Shown in pieces: positions 13,001-25,580 of a stretch of 64,000 nt of DNA. The notes beneath the pieces are model-generated. The model ran no database searches, was not told where the DNA came from, and saw only the letters and a list, made by a program, of their open reading frames with translations. Within the stretch, counting starts at the first letter, position 1, and each line of letters begins with the position of its first letter. This DNA comes from Dioscorea cayenensis subsp. rotundata (taxonomy: Eukaryota > Streptophyta > Magnoliopsida > Dioscoreales > Dioscoreaceae): contig NC_052473.1 in NCBI RefSeq assembly GCF_009730915.1, positions 18,372,100 through 18,436,099 of the forward strand, written 5' to 3'. Made by a program: the position numbers and the translations under genes.

Positions 13001-13144
13001 AATTTCGCATGAAAACCAAACTAATCGGATCAAAATCACAAAATTCAACAAAGAAGAGCCAAACCTGAGACCTCCGCCGCTGACAGGCGCATCCTCCGCC
13101 TGAACCCGCCCGGAACTCGACAGCACCGAGTTCAAATACCCCAT
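10063..13144 (-). CDS. Protein phosphatase 2C (PPM family), WIN2/At4g31750-like
   Basis: Eight coding exons on the minus strand: 13065-13144, 12805-12932, 12560-12658, 12315-12473, 11219-11305, 11051-11142, 10307-10381 and 10063-10206. All join in phase and give 287 residues. The start [11 protein letters not shown] and the following PVSGGGL are typical of this plant PP2C clade. Metal-site motifs are present: [16 protein letters not shown] at 69-73, ASDGLWDV with Asp231 and Asp235, and GSADNIT with Asp270. The enzyme is a Mn/Mg-dependent serine/threonine phosphatase. It ends soon after the catalytic domain and has no signal peptide or membrane helix. Clade members include the Arabidopsis effector-interacting phosphatase WIN2, but substrates cannot be read from sequence. 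A likely 5' untranslated intron is 13232-13325. All catalytic residues are intact. Confidence 0.93.
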
Positions 13145-13530
13145 CTCCGTCAAGATCCAAAGAAGGACAACAACCTCTAGAAATTCAGCAGAAAAACGAT
13201 GCAATTACCAAGAAAAATCAAAGAAATATACCTGTAAAACAGCCCAGATTCCGATTCAACAACATTACAAACAAATCAAAACGAATTAGAAGAGCAAATC
13301 AAAGAGATGAACAAAACCCTAATACCTCTTGCCAGCCTTCGAGAGAGAAGAAGTTTGCGTTCGGCTTTTGAGTTTAGTTTTATAGCGTCGAGATGAAGAA
13401 GAGAAGAGAGAGAAAATGTTTTTTTTTTTTAAATTATAGAAAAAAAGTAAGGAGGTTAAGTATTTTTAATATTTAATTTATAATTATTTTTTATTTGGAT
13501 ATTAATAAGTTTAATTGGTTGCATGAGTAT

Positions 13531-13538
13531 GACGTGGC
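13531..13538. promoter_or_regulatory. ABRE-like element (GACGTGGC) upstream of the PP2C gene
   Basis: An ACGTGGC core lies about 390 bases upstream of the PP2C start codon and roughly 150 bases upstream of the probable transcription start near 13385. ACGT cores of this type bind plant bZIP factors. Function is inferred. Confidence 0.45.
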
Positions 13539-13601
13539 GGGTGGCGAGCTCGGAGTGAGTCAGAGGAACGAGTCAAGACGAACACCATTGCTCCTACGGG
13601 T

Positions 13602-13611
13602 GACACGTGTC
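13602..13611. promoter_or_regulatory. Perfect palindromic G-box/ABRE (GACACGTGTC)
   Basis: This ten-base perfect palindrome has a CACGTG core and lies about 70 bases beyond the other ACGT element, on the promoter side of the PP2C gene. Two ACGT elements at this spacing are the usual arrangement in ABA-responsive promoters. Confidence 0.5.
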
Positions 13612-13639
13612 CAAATGAGGCATGGGTGATGGTTCTGGA

Positions 13640-15090
13640 TTTCTACAAATACCTACTATTTGCAATGACTTTTAAGTTCGGCATTAAATGTGCTTTTCAT
13701 TTGGGTATCTTTTAATTTCAGAGTTCGTAAATTTATTTATTTTTGGGTGATTACCATTTGAATCGTTTGGCAATTTAATGCGCCATTAATTACTAAACTT
13801 ACTACTATTATTTTGCTAAGAATTCCTGATTCCAATTTATAGTTTTACAGTTGACTAGTGAGCTGGCTTTTTGTTTTCTAGTAACAATCTATATAAAACA
13901 GAGTAAAAATAAAATCATAATGTATATATATATATATATATAATTTTTAAATGTCAGTATAAATAAAAAAATGAGAAAAGTGTAGAGCTAAATGTATTTA
14001 CATCTTGAATTGGTGATGATGGGAAAAAAATTACAGAATTATAGCAAATATTAAAAATACAAAAATAAGGGATTTAATTGTCAAAAATCAAAGTTTTTTA
14101 AGTTCAGATTTCAGGGCAAACTAAGCTAAACATATATACATACCAAGTGCATTCACATAAGCTCAAAATTAATCTGAACACTTTCAACCATGGACAAAAA
14201 AATTTAAACTGTGAACCTACACCCAATGAGTTTTATAATCAAAACCTTTAAAATTTCTCATTTTCCGCAAATAAACCAAGTAGCACTAGACGATGAATCT
14301 TTTGGTTTAAAAGCTCCTAAACTAACAAGAACAAAAAAAATAAAACATTTAAATTTTTTTTTTCGGATTTATATAAATAAATTTGGAATATAATTGATAT
14401 AAAAGAAACAAACAAACAAAAATAAAAATAAAAAGAACAAAAAGAATAAGCCCTGATTACAACTTGAATAGCCACAGTTGAGATTCAGACTGAGTCAAAC
14501 ATTTACCAAAAAAGAGAAAGAAAAAAAAAAAGTGAAAAAGTAACATAAACGGCTTGAATTTATTCATTCTTCAGCATGATTGAACATAGACCCGGCACCA
14601 CTCTGACCTGCTTCTCTGGAAGTGAGAAAAAATAAAGGGAAAGACAACCATTGAATTAACTAGTGGAGAATGACATTTAAAATTTATGGATATAGTGATG
14701 CCTGCAAAGACCAAGTCCCATACTGATTGTTAGAAAGAAATAATACTGGTGGTGACCATTGCATCATCAGTAACTGTTTCAATCACTATCAATGTTGTTC
14801 CTGGATGGAGATCACTAGACTTTTCTTGTGTGCCAAACCAATGGTCATCAGTTTTGCAATGGCCGCTTTTTCTGGACAGATCGAGCCGTTGATTATACGG
14901 CATTCAACCAAAGGCGGTCCATACGTTGATTCATTGCCTGATTCTGCTTTAAAGAGCTATTGATCATTATGAACAGAGATATTTTGGATAGAAAACTCTT
15001 GAGCATCGCCAGAATGAGAGAGTGACAAGCAGGGGCTTCTACAACCATGTTTCATGTTAGAATGAAAAAGAATGAGTAAAAAAGATTGGT
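13640..15090. other. Intergenic DNA between PP2C promoter and ABC1K 3' end
   Basis: AT-rich DNA with a (TA)n run at 13921-13942. About 14560-15090 probably contains the 3' untranslated region of the minus-strand kinase gene. Short ORFs here have no recognisable domain. Confidence 0.5.
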
Positions 15091-18000
15091 TCATGTTCTT
15101 GTAACCTCACTGTTCTCTGATCTGTGTAGAAACCTAGACAGACATAACCAAAATGTTTCCGGTATCCTGTAACGTGAGTGTTTAACCAAGGCTGTGACAA
15201 TGTCTAAAAGAAACTTATGAACCTCAGGCTTCAAAAGCATGCGTATCAGCATTGCAAACCATACTTCAGGTGCCAAGTTCACAGCTTGTCGAAAAGATTG
15301 AAATCCCTTCAATAACCTTGCAATCATAGCATTGTCCTAACAAAGATCAGAATCGAAAACATAAGCTTCCGGCTGTAAACATAAATGCTTTTGTTAACTT
15401 ACAGTTCATTAGTCTATTACCTTCCAAATTTCAATAAATAATTTAATAGTAGCTACGTGGAGCCAAAAGTAGTTTACTCTAGCTCACCCTTAAGAGATAA
15501 GATTGTATTCTTCTTTAGCAACTTATATTTACTATACACGGGGGACGGGGACCCTGTCCCCAATTCTCAATAGAAGAAACACGGCAGTGCATCAAGATAA
15601 TAGTAATAATTATTATACTGACCTCTACAGATTGGTCTCCGGTCCCCTGTTTCTCGTAGAAAATACAAAGTGCCTCTTCATTTTGAAAAGCATCTGCAGC
15701 TTTAAGGATGTCCTGAACTAGAAAAACTCGAACTCTTCGACCTTTCTCAGACAAGATAAAATTGAAAAGATCTTCACTAGCAGCAACCACAGAACGTATG
15801 TTAAAAGATTTCCATCCTTGGATATTTGGAGAATCTGTATTATCATTCTCCGACTCAGAAGACTGCTCAGAGATTGCTGCTATCTGGAACAAGTTCTCAT
15901 CACATATCAGTATTATTCACAAGCTCAGAAAATAGTCAGCCTTAATTAAATTTGGGAGATGGAATCTTAGCAAGTGAAGATGCAAAAGAATTAAACCAAG
16001 TCATCTGTAAACAATCAAGTAGATATTAGGTACGGGTAGCAAAGATAAAGATTTCACTTAGCAGTCTGAAGCTCAAGCATTAGATTCCATAATACTCCTA
16101 TCCACTCGAATCTTTTACTGAGATATTGACCAAGTATAGCATGGGTTTTTTTCATTATCTTTATTATCAAAACAACAGCTATGTATTTGTGGTATCATAG
16201 CTTTAAAGAATACACTTAAAAGCCAGTATTTCATCCTCTTAATGGTGCTCCACTAGCACTTTTTGCCATTAAAATACTTAAATGACAAGATAACAGAACC
16301 CAGTATAAATGTGGGTTGAAACCCAGAGGAAGAGACAATAAAATCATAAATAATAGTGAATCAAACTAAACTTGCCATCAGCCAAAGCCCAAATACAAAG
16401 GCATTAGGAAGATACCATGTTGCATACATCACAGTTTCATTAAGACCTTGTTTGGTTACAACTCCAGGGATGATGTCAGTCCTCTTACCTCAAGAAAATA
16501 AATATACTAATTTTAAAACTGATATATCATATGCATGTTGCTGACTATTATCATAGAAGAATGCAACAAGGAGCACATGAGGAATGCAAATTTTAAATGA
16601 TGGCTGTGCAGCAGTTACTACAAGTATGTACTTGCACAACCAAGTAGGTAACTTCATACCAGACGTTCAAGACGATTCCAGCGAATAGAACCATCATTAC
16701 GGATAAGAAGCTCCCTTAGTATTTTCCGCATGTCAGGATTTGGATCTGTAAGAAGCCTTCCAATGACAAAAGGGTAAGCAGATTCAACAACTTTAAAGCC
16801 AGGATCCAATGCTTTTGCAGTCCCTTCTAGAGAACCCAATGATCTTATCACCAGAGCATAGTCAGGCGGCAGGGAGAAGTTGAACTCATACATCACATCA
16901 TACAGCTGGTTCATTATACTCTGAAAGTGCATTTATATCGACCATGTTATGAAGCCATAATACATTAGAGTTAATGGATCCGCAGATTAAATAACCAGTA
17001 AGAACCCATTTTAAAGTATGGACATTCTAAGGTCAATTTTATACCAAAACAAAACCATAAATCATCTATTTCTACAGACAACATCTTGGGGAGTGGATTG
17101 CCTATCATAGTCAAACCACTAGTGTAGAATCAAGGTCAACCTTGTTTGATTCATATCAACACAATTTGACATTAATTAGCACACGTCTTTGATAGTATCT
17201 GCCTACCTGGCTTGATCACTTTTTACACAGTTTTCACTTCAAAGCAAGAAATCATCGGAAGTATACAACCATGTGTTCTTTTCTAAAAAAAAAAAAAAGA
17301 GAACAAAAAAATAAAAAATAAAAATATCGTAGAATTTGTAGATTAAGTGTATCAAGTAAGAAGCACATGTTGGCTTGCCTGGCCATGAAGAGATAGTTAA
17401 CTTCTCCAGAGGCATCACTTTTCAAGTTATCCTTGCCTCAGAAAATGGGTAATCTCAGGAGAATTTATTATTTCAAAAGAAACAAGAACCATGAAACATT
17501 CAGATCAACAAAACAGTTGTCAAAGAAACAAAAGATTTACCAAAACCAAAAACAAAACGATGAAGTAATAACACTCCACATTGGTATAAGCTGGTATATC
17601 TATGTCAATTTACAAAGGTATTAGAAAAATAAAGAATGATGATTCCAAAGAGGCAAAAGGGGGTACAAAAAGCACACCTGAAAATCATTTGATTGTCTGG
17701 TGCCATCACCAAATGATGCATGCAAGGCATCTGCCACTGAATGTATATCTATCCCATCAGGAATAAATCCCAGAGATAGGAAGTCATTAGCTAAGCCCAG
17801 AGAGTCACGATTGACGAAGTGTACAAGCTGGAATTATACAATGTCAGATGAGTTTATGAGACGCTCAGAGCAAGTGTAAAACTGCAACTACATATATTGA
17901 GATTATGCAAAGAAGCTACACATAGTGGGATGCTAAGAGATAACTCCTTATATTGATATAATTTTGTAGTAAAGATGCAAAGAAACAAAGAAGCTAACTT

Positions 18001-21000
18001 TTAAATATATAAATGCGTGTTTAGTTTATGAGACAAACATAATAAAAGAAGAGTATACATATTACAAGATCAAACAGATCCGATGTAGAATTAAGGCAAA
18101 AAGAAAACTGACCACTTGGATTAGTCCTACTCGGTAATGGCGGGGAATATCCCCCATCATGCCAAAGTCAAAGTATGCAAGACATCCATCAGCAGTAGCG
18201 ACAAGATTCCCAGGATGTGGGTCTGCATGAAAAAACCCTTCTTCTAGGAGTTGCCTCAAAGAGCAGTAAACACCCTGGCAAATTAAACAAGGAATTTTTA
18301 TAATATGCTCTAATCAACTCTGCTACAACCATTGTTTTAACGCAATATAAGTAAAACTTCAAATTTCGATCCTAAATAGGTGAAATAGCAAGAATAAAAT
18401 GACAAAAACCAAAATTGAAAAAGTACCATTATAATCTGTGGCCTGCTTTCCACTTAGACAAGGACATGTTCTTGTTACATACAAATAATGATGCATGTCA
18501 GGTCATTTTATGTGGCATCTTATTTCTCCCTCTGCTTGCTTTCAATAGCATACATTGGATAAGATGGTCATTCAAAGCATTAAGTTTTAATGCCGAAGTT
18601 CTCACCAAAAATATGAAGCAATTAACCATTCATAGGTCATAAGAAAAGACTGCTGGATTGTGTCTTACATTATCTTAAGAAAAGCCCCACTTATAAAGCT
18701 ACAAAGAAAGCAAGAAATGATGATTTTCTTAACTAATTATATCAGTGCTTTCAACTGTAGGACAAGAATAACCGCAACAAAGGCAATATCATGATTAAAC
18801 AAGCACATTCATTTGTCAAGCCTGACTATCAACAACCATTTATACTGAAGATACACAGCAATAAAAATTTAATATGCAAGACAACATGAGTTGTCATGAG
18901 AGACCAACCAGCACTTTTCAAAACAATATTGATAACAGAAATAGAACACTAAGATTTTCAAGCCCACATGGAAAAGAAACTAATCAATTACTTGATCAAT
19001 CAACTTCTTCCGATTTAAACATGCTTCACTAATCCGGTCAGAATCAGTGAGTTTGATGCCATCTACCCACTCCATTGTAAGCACTGCTTTCCGTGTGAAG
19101 TTCCAGTATATTTTCGGAACCTTAATGGTCGATCCTCTATAGTGATTTGTCTGGTCATTGCCTGTCAACCCCATGATGATCATGAAAATTAAACATTTAC
19201 CCAAAACCAAAAAAATAATAATAATAATAATAAACATATCCAACACAACTTATGAGTGTGCCATATAGCAAACTAATTAAATAAACATCCAAAAGGAAGT
19301 AAAAGATCTCTGGTTTTATTAAAACTGGGTTAAGATGTAAGTCATATTTACTGGATACAAAATTAGAGCACTAAAGTCAGCTGACACCAAAAAATTTTAC
19401 AGTAATTGTAGCACATGGACATGCATCAAATTCAATAATGGACAACACAAAGGAATTATGAAAAACTATATTCTTTGCAACTACATTCTGCAATGAGCCA
19501 AACTAATTATCACGGATCAAACAAGGAAGTGGCTTCAGTTGGTGGTGTTAGTGTCTTAAGTTTTGTGCACAAAATTATTTTGGTCTCAATAACTTCCAGG
19601 GACGTCACAAGGCACAATTAATACTCAAGCAAACAAATAATGAAGATTTAAGCTCATGTCAACCAGCAATAGCACATTGCTCAAATAAAGGGAAAAAACA
19701 GTATCCTAGGTGCTAGCCTCCTTAATACTCACTGTTTCATGCCAAGTTGCTAACAGTAAAATTACAATCTGCACTCTACCAAATGATGAAAGATGGACAT
19801 ATCCTCATAATGAGTAAATTTTTAAAAAAGTGATGCCTTGCATTTGACAACAAAGGAAAAACTCCATGACAGGATTCAAAGTTCCATATCATTAAAAAAT
19901 GTTGTATACCAGTGTCATGACTAAGATGAAGCCTAGGAAAACAGATGGTTGACAGAAACAAGTGAGAAGAGACTCAAACAGTACTTACTTGGGCCACAAG
20001 CATATAGAGAAGCAAATCGTTCAGCATTTTGCGCTTCTAGAACATAATCAATTTCCTCGAACATATGTCTGACCTAAATGTTCAAAAAAATTTATTTGTG
20101 AATGCATTCTGAAAAAAAAACATTTTAGGTAAAATAGATATACATGCTTAGAAAATTGCAGTTACACATAACGTTTGAGAGACTAATAGCATAAAATGAA
20201 CACAATAGAAAATTAACATGGAGAACAATGCATACCATGAACATTAAGTCAGATGAGACACATAAAAAGACTTCTAATAATATCATTTTTCCCATGGATG
20301 CTCTAGAAAATATAACAGGTCAGCAGGGATCTAACAAACTACACCAATAAGGAGGTCACAGGATTAATTATCCAAGAAATAGCTTTATGCATAGCTTGGT
20401 CATATTGGAGCCACCAATCAGTTACTAAGAGTTTACATAAAGCTAAGGCCAAGCTGAAAGTTGGGTTATTAATCAAATCTAATATTTTGAAAATGCAATG
20501 GTCAATTATATTTCTTAAACTATATGCACTCATTTGGCGAAGTCACTCCCCTAGAATGATACAGTACCACACAAGGGAATTCCATATTCACCGGCTTCCA
20601 TTTCCAGAGTAAAACAAAGTGCTTTCGCATACAATAACAATGTCCAGGTCATTCTATCATCTAACTCCAGCCTTCAACATTTATGGTCTAACCACAAAAC
20701 TCTAATGGTCACAATCAATTACATCAAGTTTTACACATTGTACTGGAAAGAATGACCATGTTAACTATTAGACAATGCCAATTCCACATCCACTTATAAA
20801 ATTATAAACTAGAAAAAGTAAAATACAAAAGTAGGTTGCAGGCACACCATCTCATTCACTGCAACCAATAAATCTTTCCGAGCTTTGGCAAATCGCTTCA
20901 ATTGCCCCCCAATCATATGAAATAATAGTGCATCAAGGGTTAGCAAAAGTGTCATACCCGGTCTCTGAACCTTAACAGCTACAAGCTCGCCAGAATGTAA

Positions 21001-22496
21001 ATGAGCTGTATGACTTAAAATATCAAGGACAGCAATTGAATATCAATCAGCTACTTAGTTGAATAAAATTTGAACAGTGAAGCATAAAAAGCACATCATT
21101 GAATCAGTGATTGCTCTAAATACAATCAGCTAACCTTTATACACTTGTCCCAAAGATGCTGCCGCAATAGGTTTTGCACTGATATCAGCAAATATTTGAG
21201 AAATGGGGGCACCCAATTGAGACTCAATAGATTTGATTGCAATACGAGTAGGAAAAGGTGGAATTTGGTCCTATTTTAAAAATATAGGAAAAAATCAAGC
21301 TTACAAATTAAAAAGAAATGAGACAAAGCAGATGTTGTAACACAAATTTTCATGTATACACAATTTTCATGTGTACATAAATAAGTTCAATTAATATCCA
21401 AGCACGGCAAATTAGCCTCCATAACCATCATTTAAATTTTAGGTACCTGCAACTTGGAAAGTTCTATGCAGTAGGCATTTGGTAAAATATCAGGTCGTGT
21501 GCTTAATGCTTGCCCAAGCTGCAGAGCACATAAACAACATTTAGATACAATCATAACAAAAGCATCCATATTAAAGAGTAAAAGTGACTAAGAATCAATC
21601 ATGCGATGCAAAGAAGCAGAAACTGTTAAACAAAGCAAAGAATATTATGAGAAAAACCAGTAAGCCACATCTGATTGATATTAGCTCTATTAAGAAAATG
21701 TGATCCTTTCCACAGTATACAAAATGCACTTCAAGTTACCTTGATATAGAAGGGCCCCAAACGTATTAACGTCTCCCGAAACTGAAACAATCAATGCAAC
21801 AAATAAATCCAAAAAGGCTTCCATTAAAACTTCATATAGATAACCAGCATTGTGAAATTAAGCCAGCTACATTACACATGATCAGCATACAACAAAAAGA
21901 GTCCAAAATAATACTAATGTAGTTAAATTCAATGTATCACATTCAATGGATAGAAAAAAAAAAGCAAAAAAGATTACCTTTGAGGCACGTTTATGGATAT
22001 CACGGAGAAAGAAGTGCCATACAGTCAATTTAGCAACCTGAAATGAAATGATGGCAGCACGATACAAGGCCAGGAAAGGTCCAAATCTATAGTAAGCAAA
22101 CAGATTCTTCGCGCCAAAGGTTCCAACCATTTGCCTGAACTCCCTCTCCAGCGACTCTTTCCTCCGCTTCGCATACTCCGGCGACGGCCGTTCCCCATGC
22201 ACACTTGAGAACCCCGTCGAATACCTGAATCACAAGAAACACTAAAATTTTCACCAAAATCCACACCGAAAAAATCTATCCAAAAAGAGGAAAGGTGAGT
22301 GAACCATCGGAGAGCATGGACTCTTCGCTGCAATCTCGCCGGATGGAGGGTTTGAACAGTGCTTCCAGAGCAGGGAGCTGAGAAATCGAGAAGAAATTGA
22401 TTAATCGGGAGAATGAGATAGGTTAAGCGGAGAGAGTTGCAGAGAAGATGTACATGTCGAGGCGAAGCGGCGGAGAAGGAGGCGGGTGAAAGGCAT
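15091..22496 (-). CDS. ABC1-like atypical kinase (ABC1K, UbiB/COQ8 family), organelle-targeted
   Basis: Fourteen exons: 22454-22496, 22305-22377, 21978-22224, 21740-21781, 21447-21518, 21135-21270, 20848-21005, 19989-20073, 18992-19161, 18113-18274, 17678-17827, 16660-16920, 15623-15883 and 15091-15336. All join in phase to 701 residues. Family hallmarks in order: KLGQ at 135-138 (the inhibitory KxGQ motif), AAAS loop at 195-198, VAVK with Lys216, HADPHPGN with Asp360 and Asn365, and DFGMMG with Asp378. These replace the usual glycine-rich loop of kinases. The N-terminus MPFTRLLLRRFAST...RVHALRWYSTGFSS is rich in Arg and Ser and has no acidic residue, so mitochondrial import is likely, though plastid import cannot be excluded. 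By memory the closest relatives are the Arabidopsis At5g24970 group. ABC1 kinases act on isoprenoid-quinone metabolism and related lipids. The exon 10 donor could also be three bases earlier (exon ending at 18116). The C-terminal 80 residues follow EKGRRVRVFL and are predicted helical. Confidence 0.92.
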
Positions 22497-22640
22497 CCCT
22501 CATGGGGGAAACGGAGCTCCGGCGATGGCGGCGCGGGATCTCATGAGAAGGACGAGGCCGGAGGCGGAGGCGGAGACGAAGACGGAGACGGAGACATGGA
22601 GCGAGAACGAGGAACGGTGAGAGGTGTAGACGTGGCGCGC
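22497..22640 (-). promoter_or_regulatory. 5' leader of the ABC1K gene with three upstream ATGs
   Basis: Reading toward the gene, three ATGs precede the chosen start. The first opens MSPSPSSSPPPPPASSFS then stop, the second MRSRAAIAGAPFPP then stop, and the third lies only seven bases before the real start in another frame. Whether they are transcribed depends on the unknown transcription start. The region is pyrimidine-rich on the coding strand. Confidence 0.45.
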
Positions 22641-22915
22641 TCCGAACTTTTTACATTTTACCCCCTTCATCTTTAAATTTTACATCCAGCCCACTTTTCC
22701 AATTCTCTCCCTCAGATCATTTTTATTTTTTTACATAAATAAGCACATACTATTTGGATTTTTTTAATATGTATTTTATTTTCAGTTTAGATGGTAAAAA
22801 TTACAATAAATGCCAATAAGTGTAATAATAGTAATTTATTATAGTACTCTGCAGAAGTTTATTTACTTCTAAATATAGTGATGCAATGGGGTACGGACAA
22901 CGGTGGGAATAGGGC
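22641..22915. other. Intergenic DNA upstream of the ABC1K gene
   Basis: AT-rich spacer that probably contains the ABC1K promoter. I see no clear TATA box or other feature in it. Confidence 0.5.
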
Positions 22916-23160
22916 AAGTTATATCCATCCCCGCCCCGCCTTGGCCACGATTGAGGGGTGTATTTGAGCCGAGCATTTCGTGAACGGCTCGGTGTTCGGC
23001 TCAATAAGGACTCATTTGTATTCAGCTCATATTGTAAATGAGCCAAGCTTGAGCTTCATTTACAAGCTCAATTAAAAAACTAGCCAAGTTTGAGCAACGG
23101 AAAAGCTCGGCTCGTTTTGGCTCGCGAACACAGCTCGTGAACAAGCTCGGTTGTGAGCTC

Positions 23161-23195
<35 letters not shown>

Positions 23196-24030
23196 GGTGT
23201 ATATGTGACTATGTGGTTGTTGTCAACTTGAGTCATGCATATAGGGCTGTAAATTACTATTTAAAGGAGCTCGTTAAAAGCTTGGCTGGCTAGTTCATTA
23301 AGCTAAATGAACGATTCACAAGCCTGATTGTTGAGTTCATAAGATAAAACGAGCCAAGCCTGAACACCACCAAGCTCAGCTCGTTAAATCTCGTGAACAA
23401 CTCGTTTATTGTATAATTAAAAGCTTGTTTATAGAAATCGTTAAGAGACTCCATTTATAGTATCATTTATAACTTTATTTGCAACAATCATTAATATAAT
23501 CATTTATAGTGTCATGAATAAGCTTATTTAATGATATTTTAAAAAAATTATAGATAGTTATATCATAATATTTTTTTTGTTATTATTGTAATTATTTGTT
23601 AACTTGTTTAATAAAGATTTTAACAAGCTTGAACTCAAGCCTTAATGATTCCATAAACAAGTTTAAATAATTATTTTACTAAAATAGTCCTCAAATTCAA
23701 ATCGAGTTGAGTCGCACTTGATAACGATTCATTAAATAAGCTTTAAAAATACTTTACTAAATCAAAAAATAGAAAAAAAAAAAAAGAGTTTTAATCAAGC
23801 TAACGAGCCAAGTCTAAGCTTCGAATTTTCTTAACAAGTTGAGCTCGAAATAAGCTCGGTTAAAGCTTGAGCTCAGTAAAAATAGTAACCCACAAGCTTG
23901 AACCTGATAAATGAAGCTCGAAGAAAGCCCAGCTCGAGCTCGAGTTTGATTAAAATAATAACTAGCCAATCTTGAACAAGGCAAAACTCAACTTAACTCA
24001 TTTATAGCTTGGTGGACCATGCCTCCTCCC
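22916..24030. repeat. Degenerate AGCTCG-rich transposon-like repeat
   Basis: About 1.1 kb is filled with variants of agctcg, gagctcg, gctcgtgaacaagctcg and aaatgagccaagc on both strands, densest at the two ends (22965-23160 and 23805-23960), with an AT-rich centre and a (TA)n run at 23164-23192. The mirrored ends suggest a decayed DNA transposon with long inverted repeats. I cannot place exact termini. Confidence 0.45.
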
Positions 24031-24865
24031 CACCTTGCATAATATAGTAATTTTTTCAATACCATGGTACACACACTAAACTAATTGCTATTATAACAAT
24101 ATACATTAACATATATAGTAAGTTAAATTAAATCTACAGAACTAAGTTACAATACTCGCCCCTGCCCAGCTCCCTCTAAATAAAATTCTCGCTCTCCCTC
24201 GCTCCTCAAAGAAAAAAAAAACTCCCCATAATCAAATCAAAAACCGCAGAGTGAGGTGGGTTTTGCCATCCTAACAAAATATAACTTTTATTAGTAGATA
24301 TTATATTTATATAATTTAAAATACCAAATTCTACCAAATTTTATTGAACCAAATTCAAATGTACTTGTTCATTTGTCTAAAAATTATCAAACTCATGTTT
24401 TATTCAAATAAACTTCAAGCAAACAAAAATTCTAGTGAGCTCTAGTGGTTCCCGAGCTAATATGAAAATCATTTAAAAAATTTAATAAAAAAATATAATA
24501 TGAAAAAAAAAAGCGCAATAAAGCTCTTGCAAAGTAAGGAGTTTCAAGTAATTCAACATTGCCAAGGCTATAAGAAGTAATAAGTAAACAAACAGTTTGA
24601 ATAACTATTTCTTTTGGTCTATTAATTAAAAGTAATATTATTTTTATTCATACATTTTAGTAAACTATTCATTTTATTTATTTATTTATTTTTAATTTAA
24701 TAGATAACAATAACTTATTTTAATTCTAATTTTTTTAAAAAATGGCAATTAAAATGAATATATTCCATGTAGGTTATAAATAAAATTATATTTTTCTTAT
24801 GAACAAAATCAATATTCTTTCATATATATATATATATATATGTGAGAGAGAGAGTGGTATAATAC
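24031..24865. other. Intergenic AT-rich DNA
   Basis: No gene or defined element is visible. A (TA)n run followed by (GA)n lies at about 24822-24854. Confidence 0.6.
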
Positions 24866-25166
24866 CATAATTGGTCCCTCTACTTTTCTCTCTCTTCTTT
24901 TTTGGTCCTTTTACTCAGAAATGTTTCTGACTAATCATTCTACTTTTGAAATGTGCCCACTTAGAGAGGAGTGCTCCAAACTAGTCCCTCTACTTTTTGA
25001 AAATGGACCCACTTAGTCCCTCCACTTAGTCTAATTTTCAAAAATAGAGGAACTAATTTGGAGTATTTTTACTAAGTGTACACGTTTTCAAAAGTAGAGA
25101 GATTAGTCGTGAACATTTTTGAGTAGAGGGACTAAAACAGAAGAGAGAAAGTAGAGGGACCAATTC

Positions 25167-25168
<2 letters not shown>
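24866..25168. mobile_element. Fold-back MITE (about 300 bp)
   Basis: The left end attggtccctctacttttctc and the right end agtagagggaccaatt are inverted repeats, and the symmetry continues inward through phrases such as actcagaaatgtt and its partner aacatttttgagt almost to the centre. The whole element would fold into one long hairpin. No clear target-site duplication is seen, and there is no coding capacity. Confidence 0.75.
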
Positions 25169-25199
<31 letters not shown>

Positions 25200-25338
25200 T
25201 AGTTTTTATTTTTTGGATTCAGGACCAGAATGAAAATTAAAATATATCTCAGGGACTAATCGTGACTTTCACCAATTAGAATCTGATAACTATACAAACT
25301 ACGTCACATGAACCGCAAAAGCTCTGGATCCTCCAACA

Positions 25339-25580
25339 ATGGCGAAAGAGCAGCAACCGGCGACCGGACCATGGATCCTCGAAGCAATGCCGCTTCTCGC
25401 CGTCGTCCTCATGGCCGCTCATGTCCTCGCTCTCGTAAGCACCTTTCGAAGCTCTTCCAAAGGATCACTGGATTTGCAGAATGAGCTAATTTTTCGTTGC
25501 TTTTTCATGGCTTTTGATAGGTTTATTGGATGTATCGATTGGCGACTGATAAGCAATCCCAGAAGAAGAAATTGCATTGA
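25339..25580 (+). CDS. Small single-pass membrane protein, 51 aa, two exons
   Basis: Exon 1 is 25339-25434 and exon 2 is 25521-25580, separated by an 86-base intron (CTC|GTAAGC ... GATAG|GTT), phase 0. The protein starts MAKEQQPATGPWILEAM, continues with a hydrophobic helix at about residues 17-36 and ends in a basic tail TDKQSQKKKLH. Joining the exons turns the helix directly into VYWMYRLAT, which reads like one transmembrane segment followed by a charged end. I believe short plant-conserved proteins of this kind exist but know of no function. If the intron is retained, the frame stays open to 25752, which would hide the real product. Confidence 0.75.

Noticed and set aside
22437-22676. Plus-strand ORF opposite the ABC1K leader
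   Set aside because: It is the antisense of the ABC1K 5' exons and leader, and its composition follows from the reverse strand.
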